A DNA stretch of 27,134 bases from a virus. The DNA lies in the IMG/VR virus record IMGVR_UViG_3300047678_000567, positions 1 to 27,134 of that record, one strand, 5' to 3'. Positions 21,665-27,134 of the stretch are shown in pieces (positions within the stretch are counted from its first letter, which is position 1; every line of letters starts with the position of its first letter). The notes under the pieces are model-generated. The model was not told the origin of the DNA. It did no database searches and was given only the letters and a program-made list of their open reading frames with translations. Position numbers and translations under genes: made by a program.

Positions 21665-22296
21665 GCGACGAGACTCCCCGACATGTAGCGAGGCGCGGCC
21701 CGGACCGGTGCGGTCGCCGGCACCTGCGGCTGATCCCGCGGTGGCAGCAGACCCTGCTTGCGGAGCCGTGGCGGCCAGTTCTTCGCAACCTCACGTGTGA
21801 CGCCGAAGTGGTCCATCAACGCCTGGATCACTTCGGCGACCGCCTCGAGGTAGACGCGGGCGACCTCGCCGTAGTCAACCGACGGCGGACGACCCGGCCG
21901 GCCCGGCCGGCGTTCGTAGCCGACATCGCCGGCCTCGCTCGGGGTGATCACACCCTTCGCCCGCGGCTTCGCCGGCCGGCTGCTCGCCGCCGGTCGTACC
22001 GGCTCCCCTGTCGGCGCCGGGGCCGGCGACGGTACCGCGGGGAGCACGACCGGGTCTGCGGGGACCGACGGGGTCGGCGGACGCACCAACGGCGGCACCT
22101 CCCGAACAGCTCCGCCGGACAGACGCGTCAACGTCGCGGTCACCTCACGCAGATCCGCCTCGACGCACAACACCTCCGCCTCGACCGCCACCACCTCAGC
22201 GCGGAGCTCGGCGAGGCGAGCCTCATGCCGCTCACGCCGGTCCAACAAGGCGTCGACCGCAGCGTGCATGTGATCCAGATGCGACAACACACCCAT
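21661..22296 (-). CDS. Coiled-coil / helix-turn-helix protein
   Basis: The 211-residue protein has a coiled coil (about 20-60: R-R-E-R-H-E-A-R-L-A-E-L-R-A-E-V-V-A-V-E), a Pro/Ala linker (75-125), then V-Y-L-E-A-V-A-E-V-I-Q-A-L-M-D-H-F-G-V-T (150-169) and a likely helix-turn-helix (F-G-V-T-R-E-V-A-K-N-W-P-P-R-L-R-K-Q-G-L-L). This 'helix, H-F-G-V-T/S, helix, R-x-x-G-L-L' end is common in actinophage regulators. It probably dimerises through the coiled coil and binds DNA. ATG 22296 is preferred; GTG 22299 is one codon earlier. It follows the tRNA-like gene after a G-rich site (GGAAGGGGAGG). Confidence 0.72.
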   Translation of the reverse strand: MGVLSHLDHMHAAVDALLDRRERHEARLAELRAEVVAVEAEVLCVEADLREVTATLTRLSGGAVREVPPLVRPPTPSVPADPVVLPAVPSPAPAPTGEPVRPAASSRPAKPRAKGVITPSEAGDVGYERRPGRPGRPPSVDYGEVARVYLEAVAEVIQALMDHFGVTREVAKNWPPRLRKQGLLPPRDQPQVPATAPVRAAPRYMSGSLVA

Positions 22297-22336
22297 CACC
22301 CGTCACCTCCCCTTCCTTCGCTCGTGCTCTTCGTGG

Positions 22337-22415
22337 TGGTGCCCCATCCCGGAGTCGAACCGGACCCGACCGCAGTTGCCGTGCGTCGTCGTGGCACCCG
22401 TCGTGCCAATGGGGC
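22337..22415 (-). tRNA. tRNA-like gene (cloverleaf-like; anticodon unclear, GCA possible)
   Basis: Read on the minus strand, the 79-nt sequence has a perfect 7-bp acceptor stem (GCCCCAT/ATGGGGC), discriminator A and an encoded CCA (a second CCA follows). The T arm is normal: TCCGG, TTCGACT loop, CCGGG. Between them are a D-like hairpin (GGCAC-GACGG-GTGCC) and an anticodon-like hairpin with loop CGGCAAC, in which GCA would be read as a Cys anticodon. Two points are abnormal: position 33 is G, not the near-universal U, and the linkers around the D and anticodon arms have atypical lengths. It may be an unusual or decayed tRNA, or a tRNA-shaped processing signal. Confidence 0.6.
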
Positions 22416-22460
22416 CACGTCTCTCCGTGGAGTCACGCCTGGGTGTCGCCGGCGTTCACG

Positions 22461-22484
22461 ACCCCACCCCAACGGGGAGGGGGT
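22461..22484 (-). terminator. GC-rich hairpin between metallopeptidase gene and tRNA-like gene
   Basis: Plus-strand ACCCCACCCC-AAC-GGGGAGGGGGT forms about 9 bp around one A·A mismatch, 12-35 bases after the metallopeptidase stop (22496). No U-tract. It may separate the tRNA-like transcript from the upstream message. Confidence 0.4.
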
Positions 22485-22495
22485 GAGGTGGGGGC

Positions 22496-23011
22496 TCAGC
22501 CGTCCGGAGGACGGGCCATCACGTCGGCGAGCGTGTCGTCGAGCGCGAGGACGAGCTGCTCGGCAACAGCCGCAGCCGTCGCCTCCGCCGCCGAGGTCCA
22601 CAGGCCGTGACGGCGAATCACGTCGACGAACTCCTCGAAGTCGTGACCGCGCATCTTCAACACAGGGCCGTCGTCACCCTGGACGACCGCCAGGTGCATC
22701 AGCTCGTGATCGACCAGCGCCCGCCGGCGACGAGCATCGAGACGACCCCAGATCTCCTCGGAGATCTCGACCACCGCGAACGGCACCGGCTCCGTGCACG
22801 CCGCACCATCATGGGCGGCCAGATCGGCGAGGACCGCCGACAGGCCGGTGATCTTGCGGGCATGCCCCCAGATGGTGCGGCCAAGATGCGTCGGAGGCGG
22901 ATCGACGAACAGGTAGACGATCGACACGTCGGCCAGGTCGCGGCGATGCGCTTCGATCACCTCCAACGCGACCTGCTCCACATCGACCGCCAGTCGGTAT
23001 CCGGTCGTCAT
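22496..23011 (-). CDS. Putative phage metallopeptidase
   Basis: The 171-residue protein carries the zinc-protease motif D-H-E-L-M-H (101-106, HExxH type: H102, E103, H106) and a downstream R-G-H-D-F-E-E-F (121-128) that can supply the third ligand (H123 or E126/E127). Strand-like V-E-I-S-E-E-I-W-G-R-L-D (81-92) precedes it. This combination is typical of the putative phage metallopeptidase family found in many siphophages; its substrate is not known. ATG 23011 overlaps the upstream stop (TGATG). It is the last gene before the tRNA-like element. Confidence 0.85.
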   Translation of the reverse strand: MTTGYRLAVDVEQVALEVIEAHRRDLADVSIVYLFVDPPPTHLGRTIWGHARKITGLSAVLADLAAHDGAACTEPVPFAVVEISEEIWGRLDARRRRALVDHELMHLAVVQGDDGPVLKMRGHDFEEFVDVIRRHGLWTSAAEATAAAVAEQLVLALDDTLADVMARPPDG

Positions 23012-23565
23012 CAGCCCATCCCTTCCAGTCGTCCACCGAACACAGCTCCCGGCGACACACGGCCGGCCAACACGTCCCGGCCGGTCCGCGTGATCCGCCA
23101 CACCATCGCCTTCGCCCCCGTCGTCGCCGCCCGCCAGTTGTCCGGCCCAGGAGCAGCCGCCACCAACCCCTGGTGGACGAGCTCGCCACGCCGCTTGCCC
23201 AACGACGTCTGCTGACGGGCCCGGCCACGCGCGTCACGCGGCGCCAACCCGGCCAACTCGAAGTCCGTCAACCCGGCCGGATGCGCACCGAGGAGACGCA
23301 ACACCACCAGCCGATCACCAGCAGCACCCCGCGCCGCGACACCGGCGGCCTGATGCGACGTCACCGGATCCGTCCCACGCGCCGACGGCACCGCCGACGT
23401 CGGGTGGGGGTGCAGATGCGACGCCGGCACCGTCAGGTGCGCTTCCGGCTCGCCAGGCCGGCACACCGTCACCCGGCCGTCAAGCCCGACGGCGACCACC
23501 TGCCACCGCGACCGCGGAGCAGCCGGCACCCACGGCTCCATCCACACGATGTCACCCCGGTTCAC
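23011..23565 (-). CDS. Winged-helix-like DNA-binding protein
   Basis: The 184-residue protein has an SH3-like N terminus (MNRGDIVWMEPWVPAAPRSRW, then V-V-A-V-G-L-D-G-R-V-T-V-C). Its middle motif T-D-P-V-T-S-H-Q-A-A (66-75) is typical of phage DNA-binding proteins that precede a winged helix. The C-terminal half reads R-L-V-V-L-R-L-L-G and T-D-F-E-L-A-G-L, then K-R-R-G-E-L-V-H-Q-G-L-V and V-W-R-I-T-R-T-G-R-D-V-L, matching a wHTH. A repressor or regulator role is inference. GTG 23565 overlaps the upstream stop by four bases. Confidence 0.72.
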   Translation of the reverse strand: MNRGDIVWMEPWVPAAPRSRWQVVAVGLDGRVTVCRPGEPEAHLTVPASHLHPHPTSAVPSARGTDPVTSHQAAGVAARGAAGDRLVVLRLLGAHPAGLTDFELAGLAPRDARGRARQQTSLGKRRGELVHQGLVAAAPGPDNWRAATTGAKAMVWRITRTGRDVLAGRVSPGAVFGGRLEGMG

Positions 23566-23963
23566 GACGACACCCCCGCCCGCCGCCGCGCCTCGACATC
23601 GACCTCGAGACGCGTGTACCGGCCGTTCAGACCAGCGACCGCAGCCTCAGCCAACCACCGGCCGTTCGTCAGCGGGTGATGCCAGCCGATCTCACCCACC
23701 ACCACCCGGGGGGCGGTGGGCTCCCGGTGGTACCAGAGCTCGAAGCGGACCTGACCCTCCACCGGCCGCAACCGCCACGGGCCCAGCTCCTTGCACGGTG
23801 CGGTCGACGGGCCATTCAGACCCGCGACCAGCCGGTCGACCGTCAACGCCGGCCGACGCAACACCCGCACCCACAACACCTCACCCACCAAGCCCGACAC
23901 CGGATGATGCAACTCCCACACCGCGTCCGACACCATCCGCGACGACCACACACCGCCCGTCAC
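23562..23963 (-). CDS. Hypothetical protein (133 aa)
   Basis: Not recognised. It reads MTGGVWSSRMVSDAVWELHH and is beta-rich, with V-L-W-V-R-V-L-R-R-P-A-L, R-F-E-L-W-Y-H-R-E-P-T-A-P and R-V-V-V-G-E-I-G-W-H-H-P-L-T-N-G-R-W. The sequence A-G-L-N-G occurs twice (about 46-50 and 109-113), which may mark an internal duplication. GTG 23963 overlaps the zinc-ribbon stop by four bases. Confidence 0.68.
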   Translation of the reverse strand: MTGGVWSSRMVSDAVWELHHPVSGLVGEVLWVRVLRRPALTVDRLVAGLNGPSTAPCKELGPWRLRPVEGQVRFELWYHREPTAPRVVVGEIGWHHPLTNGRWLAEAAVAGLNGRYTRLEVDVEARRRAGVSS

Positions 23964-24190
23964 AACACCACCGCCGCATCCGTCCGCCACAGCCGGGCCG
24001 GCAACACGCCCGCCACCCCGTCCACACCGCACACCCAACACGACGCGTCGCCCCGCCAGCCCACCTCGCAACGCACACAATGCAGATCCGAACCCGGTGC
24101 CGGCGGCCGGAACGCGTGCGCGACCGTGACCGACACCGGCGACTCACCGAACGCACGCCAGAACACCCGGAACGCGCGAGCCGGGCTCAT
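23960..24190 (-). CDS. Small zinc-ribbon protein (76 aa)
   Basis: The 76-residue protein begins MSPARAFRVFWRAFGESPVS and contains L-H-C-V-R-C-E-V-G-W-R-G-D-A-S-C-W-V-C-G, i.e. C38-x2-C41-x9-C51-x2-C54, a four-cysteine zinc ribbon. A short hydrophobic C terminus follows. Such small ribbons occur in phage transcription or replication clusters. ATG 24190 overlaps the secreted-protein stop (ATGA). Confidence 0.7.
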   Translation of the reverse strand: MSPARAFRVFWRAFGESPVSVTVAHAFRPPAPGSDLHCVRCEVGWRGDASCWVCGVDGVAGVLPARLWRTDAAVVL

Positions 24191-24873
24191 GAGGTCGGCC
24201 TCCGGCAGCTGTAGTCGCCCGCGATCCACGGGCCCTTCCCGCAGAACGACCACAGCTGGGCGAACGCCAACGCGCACGCCTCGAACGAGGCCTTCACCGA
24301 CCCGACCGTCCACCCCAACTTCGTCAGATACCCGGTCCTCGACAACGGACCGTTCAGCGCATTCAGCTGGGCGAAACAGTGCGAGTCGTCCAACCCCGAC
24401 CGGTTCACCGCCAGGTAGTTGCACCCAGCCTCCCGCGACGCCACGTACACCGCCCACCACTGCGTCTCCACCGCCGCCCCATACGCAGCGAACGTGTCAG
24501 CGATCACGTCGGCCTGGGCCGGCGAGCAGGCGGCGTGCGACCCGTAGGACGGCACACCCTCAGCCGACAGCCGCCACTTCGGCCACACCGACCATGCCGG
24601 CACCGGTCGCACCAGCCCCGCCGACGCCGACCGCGTCTCCGGTGGTGGGGGCTGCGTCGGGGACACCTGCACCGCAGTCCCACGCACCGCAACCGCCGGC
24701 ACACCATCCGCCACACCCACCGACGCCACCGTCGGCAACGGGCCCACCTCAACCACCGGTGGCGCGTACACCGCTGGCGGCAGTCCGTCCGCCCGGTCGG
24801 CCGGCGTGTCGACCGACACCACCCCGAACACGGTCACCAACGCCGCGACCGCCATCGTCAACGACACCCGCAT
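24187..24873 (-). CDS. Secreted lysozyme/transglycosylase-like protein
   Basis: The 228-residue protein has a signal segment (residues 4-20, A-V-A-A-L-V-T-V-F-G-V-V) and an extracellular Pro/Thr-rich linker (30-95). The globular domain near 110-228 reads Q-W-W-A-V-Y-V-A-S-R-E-A-G-C-N-Y-L-A-V-N (138-157) and H-C-F-A-Q-L-N-A-L-N-G (165-175). The 'E-[SA]-G-C-N...A-V-N...[FG]-x-Q-x-N' form resembles soluble lytic transglycosylases, with E148 as the candidate catalytic residue. Six cysteines (116, 151, 166, 200, 211, 223) could form three disulfides. ATG 24873 overlaps the upstream stop (TGATG). A cell-wall role is likely; its exact use is not clear. Confidence 0.68.
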   Translation of the reverse strand: MRVSLTMAVAALVTVFGVVSVDTPADRADGLPPAVYAPPVVEVGPLPTVASVGVADGVPAVAVRGTAVQVSPTQPPPPETRSASAGLVRPVPAWSVWPKWRLSAEGVPSYGSHAACSPAQADVIADTFAAYGAAVETQWWAVYVASREAGCNYLAVNRSGLDDSHCFAQLNALNGPLSRTGYLTKLGWTVGSVKASFEACALAFAQLWSFCGKGPWIAGDYSCRRPTS

Positions 24874-25070
24874 CAGTCCACCTCGACGACCGGGAATCCG
24901 GTGTGCTTCGACAGTCGCTGTGCCATGTTCTCGACACCTCTTCGAGTGGCGAACTCGTGCCAGATGCCCCACAGATCGCTCTCCACGCCGAGGTCGACAC
25001 AGACCCCCCAGCCGCGGCGGGGGTGTCGCTGGATCACCACACGTGGTGGCCGCCACGTCCTGACGCTCAC
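24873..25070 (-). CDS. Hypothetical protein (65 aa) after DUF6551 gene
   Basis: The small protein reads MSVRTWRPPRVVIQRHPRRG, W-G-V-C-V-D-L-G-V-E-S-D, W-G-I-W-H-E-F-A-T and H-T-G-F-P-V-V-E-V-D. No family recognised. GTG 25070 overlaps the DUF6551 stop (GTGA), the same coupling used by its neighbours; a GTG four codons earlier is possible. Confidence 0.65.
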   Translation of the reverse strand: MSVRTWRPPRVVIQRHPRRGWGVCVDLGVESDLWGIWHEFATRRGVENMAQRLSKHTGFPVVEVD

Positions 25071-25873
25071 GATGCCGTCCACCAGTTCGGCAGCTTCTTG
25101 GTTCGTGGCGATCCGGCATTGATGAGCTCGACCGCCGCTGCCGCGATGCAGTGCGAGTACGGCCGACCGGTCTGCTTCATCGCCAGTCCCGCCTTCGACT
25201 TGAGAGCACCCAGCCCACCGCGGGCGTTCCGTAGCTGTGCTGTGGCGTGGGGGTCGTCGAGCGAGCCGTTGTAGCGGGAGCAGAGCAGCCCGAAACCCTC
25301 GATGATCTTGCCGTCGAGCCCCTCGTCGCCGTATGCGTCACGGATGATCCGCAATGCACGACCCAACGTCGTCGGTCCAGCCGTCGTGTACACCTTGCGG
25401 AGGGCGCCAACCGCCTTGATCGCGCCGTCACCGATGGTGCTCGCGATCTTGAGTCCGTTGGCCAGCACGATCCGCTCTATGTCACACTCCACCGGGCGGC
25501 CGGCAACGGTGGCGATCATGAACTTCTCGTAGGCCCCGACCGTCTTGCGGTTGTTGTGCCACAGGAACAGGTCGGCCTCCTCGGCTTCGCTGAGACCCTC
25601 GAACACGTGGCACTGCACCTGCTGGTCGTCCCAGCCCATGATGCGCATCGCCTCGATGCGATGCTGGCCGTCGATGACGTAGTGCTTGGCGTCGCGCAAC
25701 GACACGAGTGGAGGCATGAACCGGTCCGGGTCGAACTCGGCCGCGATCTGTGCCGCCCAGCCCGGCCTCAGCTCACGTTGAGCGCGTTCGTTCACGTGCA
25801 TGTCTGCGATGCGGACCCAACGCAGATGGCCGCTCCGTTCGATGCGACTCGCGGTAGTGTTCTTCGTGGTCAT
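25067..25873 (-). CDS. DUF6551 / ParB-like (DGQHR) protein
   Basis: The 268-residue protein has R-I-A-D-M-H-V-N-E-R-A-Q-R-E-L (21-35), P-L-V-S-L-R-D-A-K-H-Y-V-I-D-G-Q-H-R-I-E (55-74), V-Q-C-H-V-F-E-G-L-S-E-A-E-E-A-D-L-F (86-103) and a helical C-terminal domain. The V-I-D-G-Q-H-R box and the following 'E-G-L-S-E-A-E-E-A-D-L-F' are diagnostic of DUF6551, a ParB/DndB-fold family common in actinobacteria and their phages. Such domains bind nucleotides or DNA; the exact function is unknown. ATG 25873 overlaps the upstream stop (ATGA) with AAGGAG eight bases before it. Confidence 0.88.
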   Translation of the reverse strand: MTTKNTTASRIERSGHLRWVRIADMHVNERAQRELRPGWAAQIAAEFDPDRFMPPLVSLRDAKHYVIDGQHRIEAMRIMGWDDQQVQCHVFEGLSEAEEADLFLWHNNRKTVGAYEKFMIATVAGRPVECDIERIVLANGLKIASTIGDGAIKAVGALRKVYTTAGPTTLGRALRIIRDAYGDEGLDGKIIEGFGLLCSRYNGSLDDPHATAQLRNARGGLGALKSKAGLAMKQTGRPYSHCIAAAAVELINAGSPRTKKLPNWWTAS

Positions 25874-26592
25874 CCGCTGATCTCCTTCTTGAAGCGGTTG
25901 ATCGCAGAGAGCGGCTGGCGAAGGGCTTCCAACCACCCCAGCCGCATCTCCGCGTCGAGCGACGCGGGGTCGTCGATCAATGACAGGCCCGAAGCGATCG
26001 CCTCGAGGGCCGCGATGGACTCGTTCACGATCCGGACCGGGTCGAGTTTCCGGCGGCGATAGTGGACGCTCGACCGATCGGGTGGCGGTGCCTTGCGCAC
26101 CTTGCGGACGACGTTGGCGCGCGACAGGTTCTTCTCGGCCTTCGCTTCGGCCAGCGCCTCCTCGAACTCGTCGTCGGACACGCCGTCGGTCAGGTCGTAG
26201 ACGTCTGCTCGTTCGCTGGCGTTCTTCAGGTAGTCAAGCGATGAGTTCTTGATCGACGCTGGATCAGGAACGAATCGGCTTGTTTCAGAAGGCTTGCGAA
26301 TCGCGCCCTCGGCCTGGCCCTGACGGATGCCGAGGCCGATGCACCGCTCCGCGCGGCGCACCAACTCGGTCGCCGCCAACTCGGCGTCCTTGCCGAGCTG
26401 CTTCTGCATCGTCGCCGTCCGCAACGTCACCGCCCACCCCTTCGCGTTCGCCAACGCATCGAGATCGCCGTGCGCCAACGCCTCCGTCAGCCACGACTTG
26501 CCGCGCTCGCACGCCAACAACACGAACTCGCCAGGATCGGCCGCCGCGTCCAGAGCCGCTGCCGGGTCGACGACCGCGACCTCGGCACTCAC
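25870..26592 (-). CDS. Hypothetical helical protein (240 aa) paired with DUF6551
   Basis: The 240-residue protein is helical. Residues 25-100 (F-V-L-L-A-C-E-R-G-K-S-W-L-T-E-A-L-A) lead into L-V-R-R-A-E-R-C-I-G-L-G-I-R-Q-G-Q-A-E-G (78-97), as in the 'RAERxxG' proteins often found beside ParB-like genes in actinobacteria. Residues 139-168 (S-D-D-E-F-E-E-A-L-A-E-A-K-A-E-K-N-L-S-R) continue A-N-V-V-R-K-V-R, a recurrent actinophage motif. GTG 26592 overlaps the upstream stop (GTGA), and the gene is coupled to DUF6551. A DNA-binding regulatory pair is inference. Confidence 0.75.
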   Translation of the reverse strand: MSAEVAVVDPAAALDAAADPGEFVLLACERGKSWLTEALAHGDLDALANAKGWAVTLRTATMQKQLGKDAELAATELVRRAERCIGLGIRQGQAEGAIRKPSETSRFVPDPASIKNSSLDYLKNASERADVYDLTDGVSDDEFEEALAEAKAEKNLSRANVVRKVRKAPPPDRSSVHYRRRKLDPVRIVNESIAALEAIASGLSLIDDPASLDAEMRLGWLEALRQPLSAINRFKKEISG

Positions 26593-26975
26593 GACGTCAC
26601 CGTCCGGTCGGTCGCAAGCCGGTGGCGGGCCACCTGCGCCGATATCCCCCACGACGTCGGCAGCAACCGCGACCGGTGCTCGACCAGCCACACGTCCCGC
26701 AACGCGTCCTCCGTCGAGGTGTCCATCGTCACGGCGAACGGGATCCACTCGGCCGACGCCGGCGGCACCATGCGATGCGACCGCCACCCACACGAGCAGC
26801 CCACCTGGATCCTGACGCGTGCACGCTCAGGGACCGCCATGTCGTCCGTGCCGGCCGGGCCGCGTTCGAGGCCGAGCTCACGCCAGAACCAGCTGTCCGG
26901 CTCGCGCACCACCATCGTCACGAACCCCTCATGATCGAACGCCTCGTCGTGGTCGTCGGCCTGGAACCAGCCCAT
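26589..26975 (-). CDS. Hypothetical protein (128 aa)
   Basis: Not recognised. The protein reads MGWFQADDHDEAFDHEGFVT, then D-S-W-F-W-R-E-L-G-L-E-R-G-P, C-S-C-G-W-R-S-H-R-M-V-P-P (a CxCG-type motif) and W-L-V-E-H-R-S-R-L-L. The CSCGWRS motif recalls the metal-binding loop of small actinobacterial 'CxCGWxS' proteins. ATG 26975 was chosen over GTG 26984 because it sits 10 bases after GGAGG and overlaps the upstream stop (TGATG); GTG 26984 would lie directly against the Shine-Dalgarno sequence. Confidence 0.7.
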   Translation of the reverse strand: MGWFQADDHDEAFDHEGFVTMVVREPDSWFWRELGLERGPAGTDDMAVPERARVRIQVGCSCGWRSHRMVPPASAEWIPFAVTMDTSTEDALRDVWLVEHRSRLLPTSWGISAQVARHRLATDRTVTS

Positions 26976-27134
26976 CAGTGCCACACCTCCACCAGCAGCG
27001 GCCCACCAAACCGCGACGGCCGACGGATCCCGTACGGAGGCGTCGGATCAGTGTCGACCACACCCACACCGCACCCCCCGACGGGTGGGGTGTGGTCGAC
27101 GAACACGTCACCCTCACCTGGCGGGAAGGTGAGG
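26975..27134 (-). CDS. Partial gene at right edge (C-terminal 52 aa)
   Basis: An open frame enters from the right edge and ends at TGA 26977-26975. The visible text is L-T-F-P-P-G-E-G-D-V-F-V-D-H-T-P-P-V-G-G, then C-G-V-G-V-V-D-T-D-P-T-P-P-Y-G-I-R-R, then P-S-R-F-G-G-P-L-L-V-E-V-W-H. Its stop overlaps the next start (TGATG), the neighbour-type coupling that makes it a real gene. Family not recognised. Confidence 0.65.
   Translation of the reverse strand, partial: LTFPPGEGDVFVDHTPPVGGCGVGVVDTDPTPPYGIRRPSRFGGPLLVEVWH

Noticed and set aside
22300-22495. Possible attP site at the tRNA-like gene
   Set aside because: No integrase is visible nearby and the tRNA-like sequence has a complete acceptor stem; an att role cannot be supported from this window.
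23676-25274. Plus-strand ORF of 532 codons
   Set aside because: Low-complexity Thr/Pro/Arg product opposite several coupled minus-strand genes; treated as a shadow.
1-27134. CRISPR array, insertion sequence or integrase
   Set aside because: No spaced identical repeats, no transposase-like frame and no recombinase motif were found on either strand.

Overview
The window is a stretch of a GC-rich tailed-phage genome, or prophage, of siphovirus type. Every gene I can support lies on the minus strand, so transcription runs from right (27134) to left (1). Base composition, codon use, frequent GTG and occasional TTG starts, and the gene families (P22-like coat protein, Gp6-type portal, DUF6551, Gp37/Gp68, HNH next to the terminase) fit a phage of an actinobacterium. 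The exact host cannot be told, and no integrase or immunity repressor is visible.

Right half (about 27134-13650), early/accessory module: about 25 small genes, nearly all joined by 1-8 bp stop/start overlaps (ATGA, GTGA, TGATG). In transcription order: a gene cut by the right edge; an unknown protein; a 240-residue protein paired with a DUF6551/ParB-like protein; a secreted cysteine-rich protein resembling a lysozyme or transglycosylase; small zinc-ribbon and winged-helix proteins; a phage metallopeptidase; a tRNA-like gene; a coiled-coil/HTH protein; several microproteins; a Gp37/Gp68 protein; a 38-residue membrane peptide; a RusA-like resolvase; an ASCH-like protein; a ParB-domain protein with a histone-H1-like tail; a truncated copy of a replication-protein N terminus; a GIY-YIG nuclease; the full replication/HNH protein, with iteron-like repeats inside its gene; and an HNH nuclease beside the terminase.

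Left half (about 13528-1), virion module in canonical order: small and large terminase, portal, MuF-like protein, scaffold, major capsid, head-tail connector, head closure, [methyltransferase, nucleotidyltransferase-glycosyltransferase fusion], gp10-like protein, tail terminator, tail tube, tail-assembly chaperones with a clear -1 frameshift site (GGGGGAA), tape measure, and the start of the distal tail protein. Genes that begin after a gap often carry an identical AGAGGAGG ribosome-binding site. GC-rich hairpins follow the capsid and tube genes.

The most unusual element is the two-gene sugar/methyl cassette between head closure and the gp10-like gene. It would be a good candidate for a virion-glycan decoration system. 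Other points worth checking are the tRNA-like gene without U33, the GIY-YIG gene abutting a decayed replication-protein copy, and the H1-tailed ParB protein.
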